Assembly (NCBI GenBank): GCA_015233515.1
Contig: JADFXS010000020.1
Location: 16,778-24,143, forward strand
DNA length: 7,366 bases
Source of the DNA: Deltaproteobacteria bacterium
GTDB lineage: Bacteria; Desulfobacterota; Desulfarculia; Adiutricales; JAGVGV01
Direction of reading: 5' to 3'
The position numbers and the translations under genes were made by a program. The notes below the pieces were generated by a model. That model did no database searches and was not told the DNA's origin. It saw nothing but the letters and a program-made list of their open reading frames with translations. Positions within the stretch are counted from its first letter, which is position 1. Each line of letters opens with the position of its first letter. Below, piece by piece: positions 1-6,102 of this stretch.

Positions 1-720
1 CTGAGGGATATCTTACAGGAAAAAATAGGCAAAATGGCTACCAACAGCAGCGAGGATGGTGGTTTTGCCCCCCCCTTAAGGACCACGCGTGAAGCTATGG
101 AGTTTCTGATAGAAGCGGTGGCGCGTTCCAACTACAGCGACAAGGTGGTCTATGGTCTGGACATCGCCGCTACCGGTTTGTTTGATAAGACGAAACAACA
201 GTACCGGTTCGATGGCCGATCGATGAGCCCCGGCGAAATGATTCATCATATTACAGAGCTAGTTGAAACTTTTCCGGCCATTGTCTCCATTGAAGACCCC
301 TTATGCGAAGACGATCTAATGGGCATGGCCAAGATTACATCGACATTGCCCGACAAACTGATCATTGGCGACGATGTGTTTGCAACCAATATCGGAAGGC
401 TCAAGAGCGGCATAAAGGTTGGCGCTTGTAATGCCATGCTCTGTAAAGTCAATCAAATTGGAACACTGACCGAGGCGCTGGACGCTTCTTCCTTCGCCAT
501 GAGGCAACGCTACCCCGTAGTGGTCTCGGAACGATCAGGAGAAACAGAAGACAATATCCTGTCGGATATCAGCGTGGCTCTGAATGCGGGTCTGTTTAAA
601 ACCGGCGGTATCAGGGGAAGTGAAAGAGGCGCCAATTACAATCGCTTTATTGAGATTGAACAAGAATTAGGCACAGCGGCTCGCTATGCCGGCAACGATT
701 ATCGCAGATTGGTGAATTAA
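1..720 (+). CDS. Enolase-family protein (phosphopyruvate hydratase-like), 5'-truncated, altered active site
   Basis: The reading frame is open from base 1, so only the last 239 residues are present; full enolases have about 420-430. The TIM-barrel half is clear: GGFAP (20-24), GLDIAA with the first Mg-ligand Asp (D54), SIEDP with the second ligand (E98), GDDVFATN (123-130), the catalytic-base Lys in KVNQIGTLTEA (K149), RSGETED (178-184), ALNAG, and FKTGG with the substrate-site Lys (K200). It ends in the usual EELG-like helix and an AARYAG tail. Two active-site positions differ. The usual DEGG is EDGG, putting Asp (D19) where catalytic Glu (yeast E211) sits. The usual VSHRSGE is VSERSGE, putting Glu (E177) where His (yeast H373) sits. 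Enolase converts 2-phosphoglycerate to PEP in the cytoplasm; these changes suggest a paralogue with another substrate. The kinase gene follows after 80 bp, so co-transcription is likely. Family assignment is firm; the reaction is uncertain. Confidence 0.9.
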   Translation: MRDILQEKIGKMATNSSEDGGFAPPLRTTREAMEFLIEAVARSNYSDKVVYGLDIAATGLFDKTKQQYRFDGRSMSPGEMIHHITELVETFPAIVSIEDPLCEDDLMGMAKITSTLPDKLIIGDDVFATNIGRLKSGIKVGACNAMLCKVNQIGTLTEALDASSFAMRQRYPVVVSERSGETEDNILSDISVALNAGLFKTGGIRGSERGANYNRFIEIEQELGTAARYAGNDYRRLVN

Positions 721-800
721 CTTATGTATGAATCTGTCAGAGCACACGATAGTTCTCACCGGTCCTGCCCAAATCGGCTTGCACGCAGGAGAACAGGCAA

Positions 801-2168
801 ATGATCAAAAACCGCGCCGAATTGATAGCCCAGGGACTGACCGAAGCCAGAGAAAAAGCGATTGATATCTTGAATTATACGCTAAATGAGGTTGAAGCAT
901 CCGCCGCCACCAAAAGACATATATCCCTGGAAGGCGATTTGCTTCGCGTTCAAGAACATGTCTTTGATCTCACTAAAGTAAGGCATATCTATGCCATAGG
1001 AGCAGGCAAAGCCACCTACCCACTGGCAAAAGCCTTGGAGGATATTCTTGGAGACAGGATAACTGACGGATTTATTGTGGTCAAGGATGGGCAAAAAGGA
1101 CCTCTTTCCAGAATTCGACTTGCCGAAGCCTCTCACCCGGTGCCGGATGAAAGAAGTTTTGAAGCCGCTAAAGGGATTTTTGAAATCGCCGATGGAGCAA
1201 ATGAAAGCGACTTGGTGTTTTGCCTCATGTCAGGAGGAGTTTCAGCCCTTTGCACGTCCCCGGTTCCCGGTGTCACACATCAAGACAAAATCGATATAAA
1301 TCGGTTGCTTGTCCACAGCGGAGCGGAAATCAGGGAAATTATGACCGTAAGGCGGCATCTGTCATCCATTAAAGGAGGCCGGCTGACTCAAAGAATTCTA
1401 CCCGCCACGATTATTGTTCTGACGGTATCCGATTCAATCGGCGACGAGATGGAGTGGAATACTGATTGGACCAGCCCGGATTCCACCACTCTGGATGATG
1501 CCGTCAATGTTCTGAAGAAATATGATTTGTGGGAAAAGGTCTCAGGTCGGGTTCAGGATCATCTTTCCCACTATACGTTCGAAAAAGAAACTCCCAAATC
1601 TTTTGAGGGAATTTCAATCTATAATTGCATGGTCGTAAAAACCCAGGACCTTTGGAAAGCCGCGGAAAGACGTGCCCGGCAACTGGAACTCACCCCGCTG
1701 GTGCTCACCAGTCTGCTGATGGGCGAAAGCAGAGAGGTTGGGAGAGCCCTTGCTTCAATTTCGAGGGAGGTCCTGGTGAGCGGAAATCCGGTCCGCCCCC
1801 CTTGCGTGCTGATCGCTAGTGGTGAGACCTCGGTCAAAATAGAAGAAAACATACTTGGCAAAGGAGGAAGGAACCAGGAGTTGGCAATCGGCGCCTGCTT
1901 GGATCTGGAAAAAGGTGAACCTATAGTGATTTGTTCACTTGGCACGGATGGAACTGACGGACCAACAGACGCGGCTGGAGGCATAATCGACAGTCTTACC
2001 AAGGAACGTGCGGCCAAGTTGGGAATCGACGTGTATAAAACTCTGATGGAGCATAATGTTTTGAATATTTTAGACCAACTGGGCGACACGATCATTACCG
2101 GCCCGACGGGAACAAACGTATGCGACATTGCTTTGTGTGTGGTCATGAATTCGAGTTCGGCGGGATGA
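801..2168 (+). CDS. Glycerate 2-kinase-family protein (GckA/TtuD type, DUF4147 + MOFRL domains)
   Basis: A full-length 455-aa member of the type II glycerate kinase family, which transfers the ATP phosphate to the 2-hydroxyl of D-glycerate in the cytoplasm. AGGAGAA (787-793) lies 7 nt before the ATG and supports this start. Family landmarks in order: IGAGKA (66-71), SHPVPD (111-116), SGGVSAL (144-150, usually SGGGSAL), VRRHLSSIKGGRL (183-195), SDSIGD (210-215), GKGGRNQE (353-360), the MOFRL signature GTDGTDGPTDAAGG (381-394) and TGPTGTNVCD (433-442). The odd feature is that the family segment IASGPTVPDPTT after SD..GD is replaced by EWNTDWTSPDSTT (218-230), so the SGP turn is lost while PD.TT survives. 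The nucleotide-binding and MOFRL parts look intact, so an active kinase with altered acceptor preference is more likely than a dead one. Placed after an enolase relative, it should supply that enzyme with a 2-phospho-acid. Family sure; substrate inferred. Confidence 0.88.
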   Translation: MIKNRAELIAQGLTEAREKAIDILNYTLNEVEASAATKRHISLEGDLLRVQEHVFDLTKVRHIYAIGAGKATYPLAKALEDILGDRITDGFIVVKDGQKGPLSRIRLAEASHPVPDERSFEAAKGIFEIADGANESDLVFCLMSGGVSALCTSPVPGVTHQDKIDINRLLVHSGAEIREIMTVRRHLSSIKGGRLTQRILPATIIVLTVSDSIGDEMEWNTDWTSPDSTTLDDAVNVLKKYDLWEKVSGRVQDHLSHYTFEKETPKSFEGISIYNCMVVKTQDLWKAAERRARQLELTPLVLTSLLMGESREVGRALASISREVLVSGNPVRPPCVLIASGETSVKIEENILGKGGRNQELAIGACLDLEKGEPIVICSLGTDGTDGPTDAAGGIIDSLTKERAAKLGIDVYKTLMEHNVLNILDQLGDTIITGPTGTNVCDIALCVVMNSSSAG

Positions 2169-2314
2169 GGGATGAGAAAAAACGATACCTCAGCCGGGAT
2201 TTTTGGGGAAGTCGGCGGCTTGCTTTTATTAACTGCTCAAAGCGGATTGGTAATTGAGCCACCTGAAGGCGGCCATGGCTGTTGGAGCATTCCCGGTTAC
2301 GCGAGGCCCTGGTC

Positions 2315-2368
2315 CCTAAATCCACCATCAAATCGCGGATAGGGTGCGTAAATCCTAGGCGAAACGCG
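2315..2368 (+). repeat. 54-bp interspersed repeat, copy 1
   Basis: This 54-bp sequence matches 7313-7366 in the same orientation with a single difference (T at 2345, C at 7343). It contains an imperfect dyad centred on CCTAGG at 2354-2359, flanked by GCGT (2346-2349) and ACGC (2364-2367). Read on the minus strand, both copies keep one open frame with a single amino-acid change (His or Arg in GFT-H/R-PIRDLMVDLG), so it may be a fragment of a coding sequence rather than a purely non-coding repeat. Sequence left of the repeat differs between the copies. The true right-hand boundary cannot be judged because copy 2 stops at the window edge. Confidence 0.85.
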
Positions 2369-2376
2369 AAGTTGGA

Positions 2377-2427
2377 CCGATTTTGGCCCGCAGGCGTATT
2401 CACCATACGTCGAGGAGCCAAAATTGG
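2377..2427. repeat. Nested stem-loop beside repeat copy 1
   Basis: The outer arms CCGATTTTGGC (2377-2387) and GCCAAAATTGG (2417-2427) pair over 11 bp with one G-T mismatch. Inside them CGTAT (2395-2399) and ATACG (2405-2409) pair perfectly around a 5-nt loop. Two nested stems right after the repeated segment, and close to an IS200-type transposase scrap, fit the folded end of a mobile element or a structured RNA. IS200/IS605 elements do use subterminal hairpins as recognition sites. Which of these it is cannot be decided from one copy. Confidence 0.5.
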
Positions 2428-2484
2428 GAAACGAGCGTTGCAGCCAGGAGTTACGTGCCTCAATGCCCGCAAGTGGTGAATTAA

Positions 2485-2634
2485 GGGGTCCTCGATCTCT
2501 TGCTTCTTGATATATTCTCTGATAGCCTTTTCATCCTGACCAATGGTGGAGACATAATCTTTTCTGGTCCAAAAGTACCGACCAGTAAAATTAATTCCGC
2601 AATCAAAGAGTTTTTTGCGATATGAATTTTTAAT
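2485..2634 (-). pseudogene. IS200/IS605-family TnpA (Y1 transposase) remnant, C-terminal part only
   Basis: On the minus strand, after a stop at 2635-2637, about 50 residues match the C-terminal end of IS200-type TnpA: RYFWTRKDYVSTIGQDEKAI followed by REYIKKQEIEDP. The motif sequence (FW.R.YYVSTVG-like strand, acidic turn, then a helix with Tyr in the YI..QE setting) is the family's C-terminal signature. The catalytic Tyr would be the TAT codon at 2512-2514 of the minus strand. The N-terminal half with the HUH metal-binding motif and any start codon are missing; a complete protein is about 130-150 aa. After residue P the frame runs on into unrelated repeat sequence. It cannot encode a working transposase, so this is an insertion scar. 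Confidence 0.75.
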
Positions 2635-2641
2635 TTAAGAT

Positions 2642-2661
2642 GAATTTTCATTTGGAAATTC
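2642..2661. promoter_or_regulatory. 20-bp dyad upstream of the GntR gene, possible autoregulatory operator
   Basis: GAATTTTCATTTGGAAATTC is an interrupted palindrome in which 8 of 10 position pairs match. It ends 36 nt before the Shine-Dalgarno AGGAG (2698-2702) of the regulator gene. GntR/FCD proteins bind short dyads as dimers and often control their own gene, so the position is right. The sequence is not the classical FadR TGGT-N3-ACCA box. No binding evidence can be drawn from the window. Confidence 0.3.
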
Positions 2662-2707
2662 GGCTGAAGATAAGAGCTACTCTCAAAAAAGGTCTTTAGG
2701 AGAAAAA

Positions 2708-3382
2708 ATGGACGAGATTTTTGCAAGGAAGCAGCGGCTCACTCTCATGGCCCAAGCATTGGAAGAGATCCGGAATGCCATTGTTTCAGGAAAACTAAAG
2801 CCTGGCGACAGATTGGTTGAAACCGCCCTGGCCGAGCAGCTTCACATGAGTCGGTTCCCGATAAGAGAAGCGATACGAACTCTTGAAAAGGAAGGTCTGG
2901 TTGAAACAACTCCGTTCAAAGGAACTCACGTAGTGAAACTGCATGAGAAGGACATGGAAGAACTTTATGCTTTGAGAGGCGCTATTGAATCTCTCGCCCT
3001 TCAGTTGCTCATAAGAGACCTGACCAACGCCAAAATAGACAAAATCGAATCCATCATCAACTCAATGGAACTTGCTTTGGAACAAGGAAAAATCAGCGAA
3101 GTGATCAGTGGCGATCTGCACTTTCACAGAACCATTTGTGAGTTATCAGGTAATAGAAGACTTTTTGAAATCTGGAATACTCTGGAAAATCATTTGCATT
3201 GGTTCTTAACCGTTGAAAAGAACATCTATGAGCCGGGCGATCATTTTGTGGCAACGCATTATCCTGTTCTTGAGGCGATCAAACAGAAAGACCCTGAACT
3301 GGCGGTTGCGCGCATCAAATCTCACCTGGACGATGCAATCCAGCAGTTAAAAAGCAGATATTGGCCCAAAGTAACACGTTAA
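2708..3382 (+). CDS. GntR-family transcriptional regulator, FadR subfamily with FCD ligand domain
   Basis: A 224-aa DNA-binding repressor or activator of normal length for the family. AGGAG (2698-2702) sits 5 nt before the ATG and fixes the start. The N-terminal winged helix (about residues 15-77) reads IRNAIVSGKLKPGDRLVE, then the recognition region LAEQLHMSRFPIREAIRTLE, then the wing GLVETTPFKGTHV. The FCD domain (about 85-215) keeps the usual metal-ligand set: D136 and H140 in GDLHFH, H184 in THYPVLEAI, and H206 in SHL. Such domains bind metal and small organic acids. It lies 176 bp upstream of the LarA-like gene on the same strand and is the only regulator in the window, so it most likely senses a hydroxy acid and controls that gene, perhaps also the kinase and enolase relatives upstream. 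Family is clear; ligand and targets are inference. Confidence 0.93.
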   Translation: MDEIFARKQRLTLMAQALEEIRNAIVSGKLKPGDRLVETALAEQLHMSRFPIREAIRTLEKEGLVETTPFKGTHVVKLHEKDMEELYALRGAIESLALQLLIRDLTNAKIDKIESIINSMELALEQGKISEVISGDLHFHRTICELSGNRRLFEIWNTLENHLHWFLTVEKNIYEPGDHFVATHYPVLEAIKQKDPELAVARIKSHLDDAIQQLKSRYWPKVTR

Positions 3383-3443
3383 TTCATTAAAAAAAACATA
3401 ATAAAATCTAATTATCAACAGGCGGTCATAAGTGTATTTAAAA

Positions 3444-3471
3444 TTGATTTTTCGTAATTAATTTTTAATAT
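3444..3471 (+). promoter_or_regulatory. Possible sigma-70 promoter for the LarA-like gene
   Basis: TTGATT (3444-3449) and TAATAT (3466-3471) are separated by 16 bp, close to the TTGACA/TATAAT pattern, in the 176-bp gap between the regulator and the LarA-like gene. Transcription from here would leave a leader of about 80 nt before the ATG at 3559. The stretch is very AT-rich, so chance matches are likely. TTGAT at the left and ATCAA at 3470-3474 also form a loose dyad overlapping the promoter, as an operator might. There is no obvious terminator after the regulator, so read-through is also possible. Confidence 0.35.
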
Positions 3472-3558
3472 CAACATGTTATCTCCATTCTTCAAGATGC
3501 TGAATAATTATGATCCAAACTGGTTTATCCGGAAAAGTAATCACCAAAAGGATGTCTT

Positions 3559-4824
3559 ATGAACATTCCTCGAATGTCAAGAGTCAGGCAAAAAATCGAC
3601 GGTCCGACGCTCGATAATATCGCGGATGCTTTATCTTCTCAGTTAAATCAGATCCGTCACGAACTGAACATATCAAACGGACAGTCAGTTGCGATAGCGT
3701 GCAGCAGCCGCGGAATAGCAAACTATTCCGAGATAGTGGCTTCAATAGTCTCGAATCTTAAACTCCTCGGACTTCACCCTTTTATTGTTCCGGCCATCGG
3801 TAGCCATGGAGGCGCCACGGCCGAAGGTCAACAACAGGTCTTGGCTAATCTTGGAATAACCATGGAAAGAACAGGGGCGCCGGTGCGTTCATCCATGGAA
3901 GTCGTGAAGATTGCCGAAACAGAAGACGATATTCCCGTCTATATTGACAAACTGGCTGCGGGTGGAGATCACATTGTCTTGATTAACCGCATCAAAAAGC
4001 ATACTGAATTTGAGCATGAGTTTGAAAGCGGACTACTCAAGTTGATGGCCATCGGACTTGGCAAGCAAAAGGGTGCGGAAACACTGCATCATGCCATGCT
4101 CAGATATGGCTATCCCCATGTAATTCTTACAGCAGCGCGTCAAGTTATTCGAAAGGCCAACATCCTGCTGGGGGTAGCCGTTGTTGAGAATGGCCTACGA
4201 CAGACCGCGGCAATAGAGGTTATTAAACCCGCAGAGATCGAAAAAAGGGAAAAGGAGCTCTTTAAGAAAGCTAACGAGCTGGATGTAAGACTACCATTTG
4301 AGGCCGCTGATATCCTCATTATTGATGAAATGGGTAAAGAAATAAGCGGCACGGGCTTTGACACTAAGGTTGTTGGCAGGATTGGTCTCCCCCTCTTCTC
4401 CAAAGAACCTGAAACTCCAAAAATTAAGCGAATAATTGCCTGTGACCTGACCGAGGAAAGTGAAGGCAATGCCATAGGCATCGGCAATGCCGATTTCGTG
4501 ACACGCAGACTGGTCGACAAGATTGATTTGGATGCCTTATACACAAACGGCTTAACCGGCGCTACTCCGGAAATGGTCAGAATCCCAATGACTCTGAAGA
4601 ATGATAAAGAATGTTTAACGGCGGCCATTCGCAGCGTTGGGCCGATCCCGGCTGATGAGCTAAAAATAATCCGCATCAAGAACACCAGGCAACTTGGTGA
4701 ACTCGAAGTTTCCGAGGCCTATCTCACTGAAATCTCGCAACGCTTAGATTTAGTGATGGTGAAGGAGAGGCGGCCTTTGGTATTTGATGCTCAGGACAAT
4801 CTTCTCCCTTTTTCTAAAGATTAA
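3559..4824 (+). CDS. LarA-family nickel-dependent 2-hydroxyacid racemase/epimerase-like protein (DUF2088)
   Basis: A 421-aa cytoplasmic protein of the lactate racemase family, in which a nickel-pincer nucleotide bound to a Lys inverts the C2 centre of 2-hydroxy acids. AAGGA (3548-3552) precedes the ATG by 6 nt. The LarA active-site layout is recognisable: Arg in SSRG (R51), His in GSHGG (H83), His in KKHTEF (H148), the candidate cofactor-binding Lys in SGLLKLMAIGLG (K161), and His in TLHHAM (H177). Spacings are close to Lactiplantibacillus LarA (R75, H108, H174, K184, H200), with the Lys-to-His distance of 16 identical. Family GTHRP is GSHGGAT here, as in a divergent DUF2088 branch, so lactate itself is doubtful. 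The cofactor-building genes larB, larC and larE are not in the window. With the upstream kinase and enolase relatives it may interconvert stereoisomers of the acid to be phosphorylated. Family good, substrate unknown. Confidence 0.85.
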   Translation: MNIPRMSRVRQKIDGPTLDNIADALSSQLNQIRHELNISNGQSVAIACSSRGIANYSEIVASIVSNLKLLGLHPFIVPAIGSHGGATAEGQQQVLANLGITMERTGAPVRSSMEVVKIAETEDDIPVYIDKLAAGGDHIVLINRIKKHTEFEHEFESGLLKLMAIGLGKQKGAETLHHAMLRYGYPHVILTAARQVIRKANILLGVAVVENGLRQTAAIEVIKPAEIEKREKELFKKANELDVRLPFEAADILIIDEMGKEISGTGFDTKVVGRIGLPLFSKEPETPKIKRIIACDLTEESEGNAIGIGNADFVTRRLVDKIDLDALYTNGLTGATPEMVRIPMTLKNDKECLTAAIRSVGPIPADELKIIRIKNTRQLGELEVSEAYLTEISQRLDLVMVKERRPLVFDAQDNLLPFSKD

Positions 4825-4843
4825 GGCCTTGAATACATTGGGG

Positions 4844-5052
4844 GATTTAAAGTGGTTCTCGAAAGTTTCTTCGAAATGATGTGGCCAAAATCTCAGATCA
4901 TGCGCGAACACCCCAGTCTGTCATTTCGACCGAAGGGAGAAATCTCATTGTAATTTGGTAGTGTTGGAGATTTCTCGTCGCGGCCTGTGGCCGCTCCTCG
5001 AAATGACAATGACACTTCAAAACGAAGAAACTTTCGAGAACCACTATAAATC
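4844..5052. mobile_element. MITE-like element with 30-bp terminal inverted repeats
   Basis: The arms 4844-4873 and 5023-5052 are reverse complements at 29 of 30 positions, including a perfect 22-bp core (4852-4873 with 5023-5044, beginning GTGGTTCTCGAAAG). The element is about 209 bp, has no coding capacity and sits in the gap between two convergent genes, 19 bp after the LarA-like stop codon. This fits a non-autonomous miniature inverted-repeat element. No clear target-site duplication is visible. A transcript would fold into a very long hairpin, so the element may also act as a two-way transcription barrier between the gene sets. A non-mobile structured intergenic repeat is the alternative. 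Confidence 0.7.
4919..5008. repeat. Inner palindromic repeat nested in the MITE-like element
   Basis: TGTCATTTCGA (4919-4929) pairs perfectly with TCGAAATGACA (4998-5008), and GAGAAATCTC (4937-4946) pairs perfectly with GAGATTTCTC (4967-4976). Between the right-hand arms lies a third perfect hairpin, GCGGCC (4980-4985) with GGCCGC (4989-4994) around TGT. The TGTCATTTCGA...GAGAAATCTC pattern resembles intergenic repeats that I recall as dispersed in several bacterial groups. That recollection was not checked. It appears as an independent palindromic unit inside the longer inverted repeats. Confidence 0.6.
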
Positions 5053-5162
5053 TTCATCTCGAAACGGCTTGCGCCACGTATTGACATATCCGGGAAACCG
5101 CCATGTTCCGCTTCCATTTTCCAATACACAAAACTTAGTCCCTGAAACCGGCGGGCCTGCCC

Positions 5163-5966
5163 CTAATCCACGCAGATTTCGGTTTTGGTTTCCTGAATAA
5201 CGGTCCGAGACAATTCTTTTATTGTCCCTGATTCGCTGACCTGGACTGCCACCGCGTATTGCTTCTTGGGTCCGCAACCGCATACATCCCGGTCAAAAAG
5301 GTGGACCACATAACCATCCGTGACCTTTTCCACGTGGGTATCCTCGATCTCCTTGACCTGCCAATTATCCAGGTTTTGTAGCTGCGTGGGTGTAATGCCG
5401 TATCTGGCGATCATATTAGTCGCGGCCACGGCATAACCTAGCGCGGCTTCGGGAGATTGGAGCGGCGCGAAAGTCTTTCGCAGTTCTTCTTTATCCTTAA
5501 TGATTTTAAACTGATTGTCCTGATAGATTATTATTCCCGCCCAACTGGCCATCAGGCACCCGGTTCTATAAAGACTCACTTGAGCGAATTTCTCTCCAGG
5601 CAATCCTTGGCTTTGCTTTTTTCGCGCTTCACGTTTCCGAAGCTCCATTTTCATCTCTTCAACCAGGCAGATGGCCATGGGAGATGACGGCTTGAGACCG
5701 TTCAGTTCATTGGATGGTTTTATTATATCGTCGCACCCTAGCGTCGCCAGCAGGCTGCTCTGCTTACAATAACCGGTTTGATCACAGCCGGTTTCCACGA
5801 ATGGCGTGAAATCGTTTTTCAAGGGTGGCGCGGGATGGTTGATGATTTTAGGCATGGATTGGCAGCCCGTGGCCATGAGCCACAGGCAGAAAAGAAGCAA
5901 GCACCAGAGACAAACAAGCGCGGTTATGCGGCAGTGAGTCTTTCTTGCCGCCGGTATGCCGGTCAT
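5163..5966 (-). CDS. Cys-rich predicted lipoprotein of unknown function
   Basis: The frame is open upstream to 6026, but the ATG at 5964-5966 is preferred: GAGGAG (minus strand, 5976-5981) lies 9 nt before it, and the protein then begins with a normal signal peptide. The resulting 267 residues start with a basic stretch (AARKTHCR), a hydrophobic core (about 14-31) and a lipobox-like MATGC with the lipidated Cys at 35, so a membrane-anchored lipoprotein is predicted. The mature part has eight further Cys (61, 67, 78, 100, 137, 229, 231, 265), an even number that would suit disulfides outside the cytoplasm. Notable motifs are SPEAALGYAVAAT (171-183), EDTHVEKV (208-215), DVCGCGPKK (227-235) and a C-terminal CVD. 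I do not recognise a named family. It follows the 261-aa gene on the same strand after 136 bp, so one transcript is possible. A periplasmic immunity protein is one guess. Confidence 0.75.
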   Translation of the reverse strand: MTGIPAARKTHCRITALVCLWCLLLFCLWLMATGCQSMPKIINHPAPPLKNDFTPFVETGCDQTGYCKQSSLLATLGCDDIIKPSNELNGLKPSSPMAICLVEEMKMELRKREARKKQSQGLPGEKFAQVSLYRTGCLMASWAGIIIYQDNQFKIIKDKEELRKTFAPLQSPEAALGYAVAATNMIARYGITPTQLQNLDNWQVKEIEDTHVEKVTDGYVVHLFDRDVCGCGPKKQYAVAVQVSESGTIKELSRTVIQETKTEICVD

Positions 5967-6102
5967 TTTCCAAATCTCCTCAAGATAACACGCCGGAATC
6001 GGACGAAAATGTCCATATGGCCGCATCCGAAACCGGCATCGGTTATCACTTATATCCGGGGCAACTATCGGGTTATCTTGTTTCCATCCCGGGTGGCAAT
6101 TT

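Larger units (their letters stand above)
2169..2707. other. 539-bp intergenic stretch of IS and repeat debris between the kinase and regulator genes
   Basis: I see no intact gene here. From left to right it holds about 146 bp without recognisable content, one copy of the 54-bp interspersed repeat (2315-2368), a nested stem-loop (2377-2427), the C-terminal scrap of an IS200-type transposase on the minus strand (2485-2634), and an AT-rich leader before the regulator with a 20-bp dyad (2642-2661). The minus-strand frame carrying the transposase scrap stays open from 2634 to the stop at 2143-2145, but the part beyond about 2485 does not look like transposase and runs into the 3' end of the kinase gene. 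The debris interrupts an otherwise co-directional set of genes. Confidence 0.7.

Noticed and set aside
728..865. 45-codon plus-strand ORF starting in the gap after the enolase relative (MNLSEHTIVLTGPAQIGLHA...)
   Set aside because: It overlaps the kinase start by 65 bp, has no convincing ribosome site and matches nothing I know. The kinase start has a much better Shine-Dalgarno.
1619..2146. 175-aa minus-strand ORF inside the kinase gene
   Set aside because: Antisense shadow of a conserved coding region, with low-complexity Ser/Pro-rich composition.
2172..2342. 56-codon plus-strand ORF directly after the kinase stop codon
   Set aside because: Although well placed for coupling, it runs into the 54-bp repeat, has an unusual composition and no recognisable motif; probably chance.
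2143..2472. 109-aa minus-strand ORF across the repeat and the kinase 3' end
   Set aside because: It is the run-on of the transposase-remnant frame into repeat sequence and overlaps a conserved kinase gene on the other strand.
2282..2479. 65-aa plus-strand ORF over the repeat and stem-loop
   Set aside because: It lies wholly in repeat sequence with no ribosome site or recognisable domain.
4140..4685. 181-aa minus-strand ORF inside the LarA-like gene
   Set aside because: Antisense shadow, Ser/Leu-rich, with no motif.
4844..5052. CRISPR array
   Set aside because: The repeats here are inverted arms of one palindrome, not regularly spaced direct repeats with spacers.
4893..5283. Several short ORFs on both strands across the MITE-like element
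   Set aside because: They translate palindromic repeat sequence and the 3' end of the lipoprotein gene.
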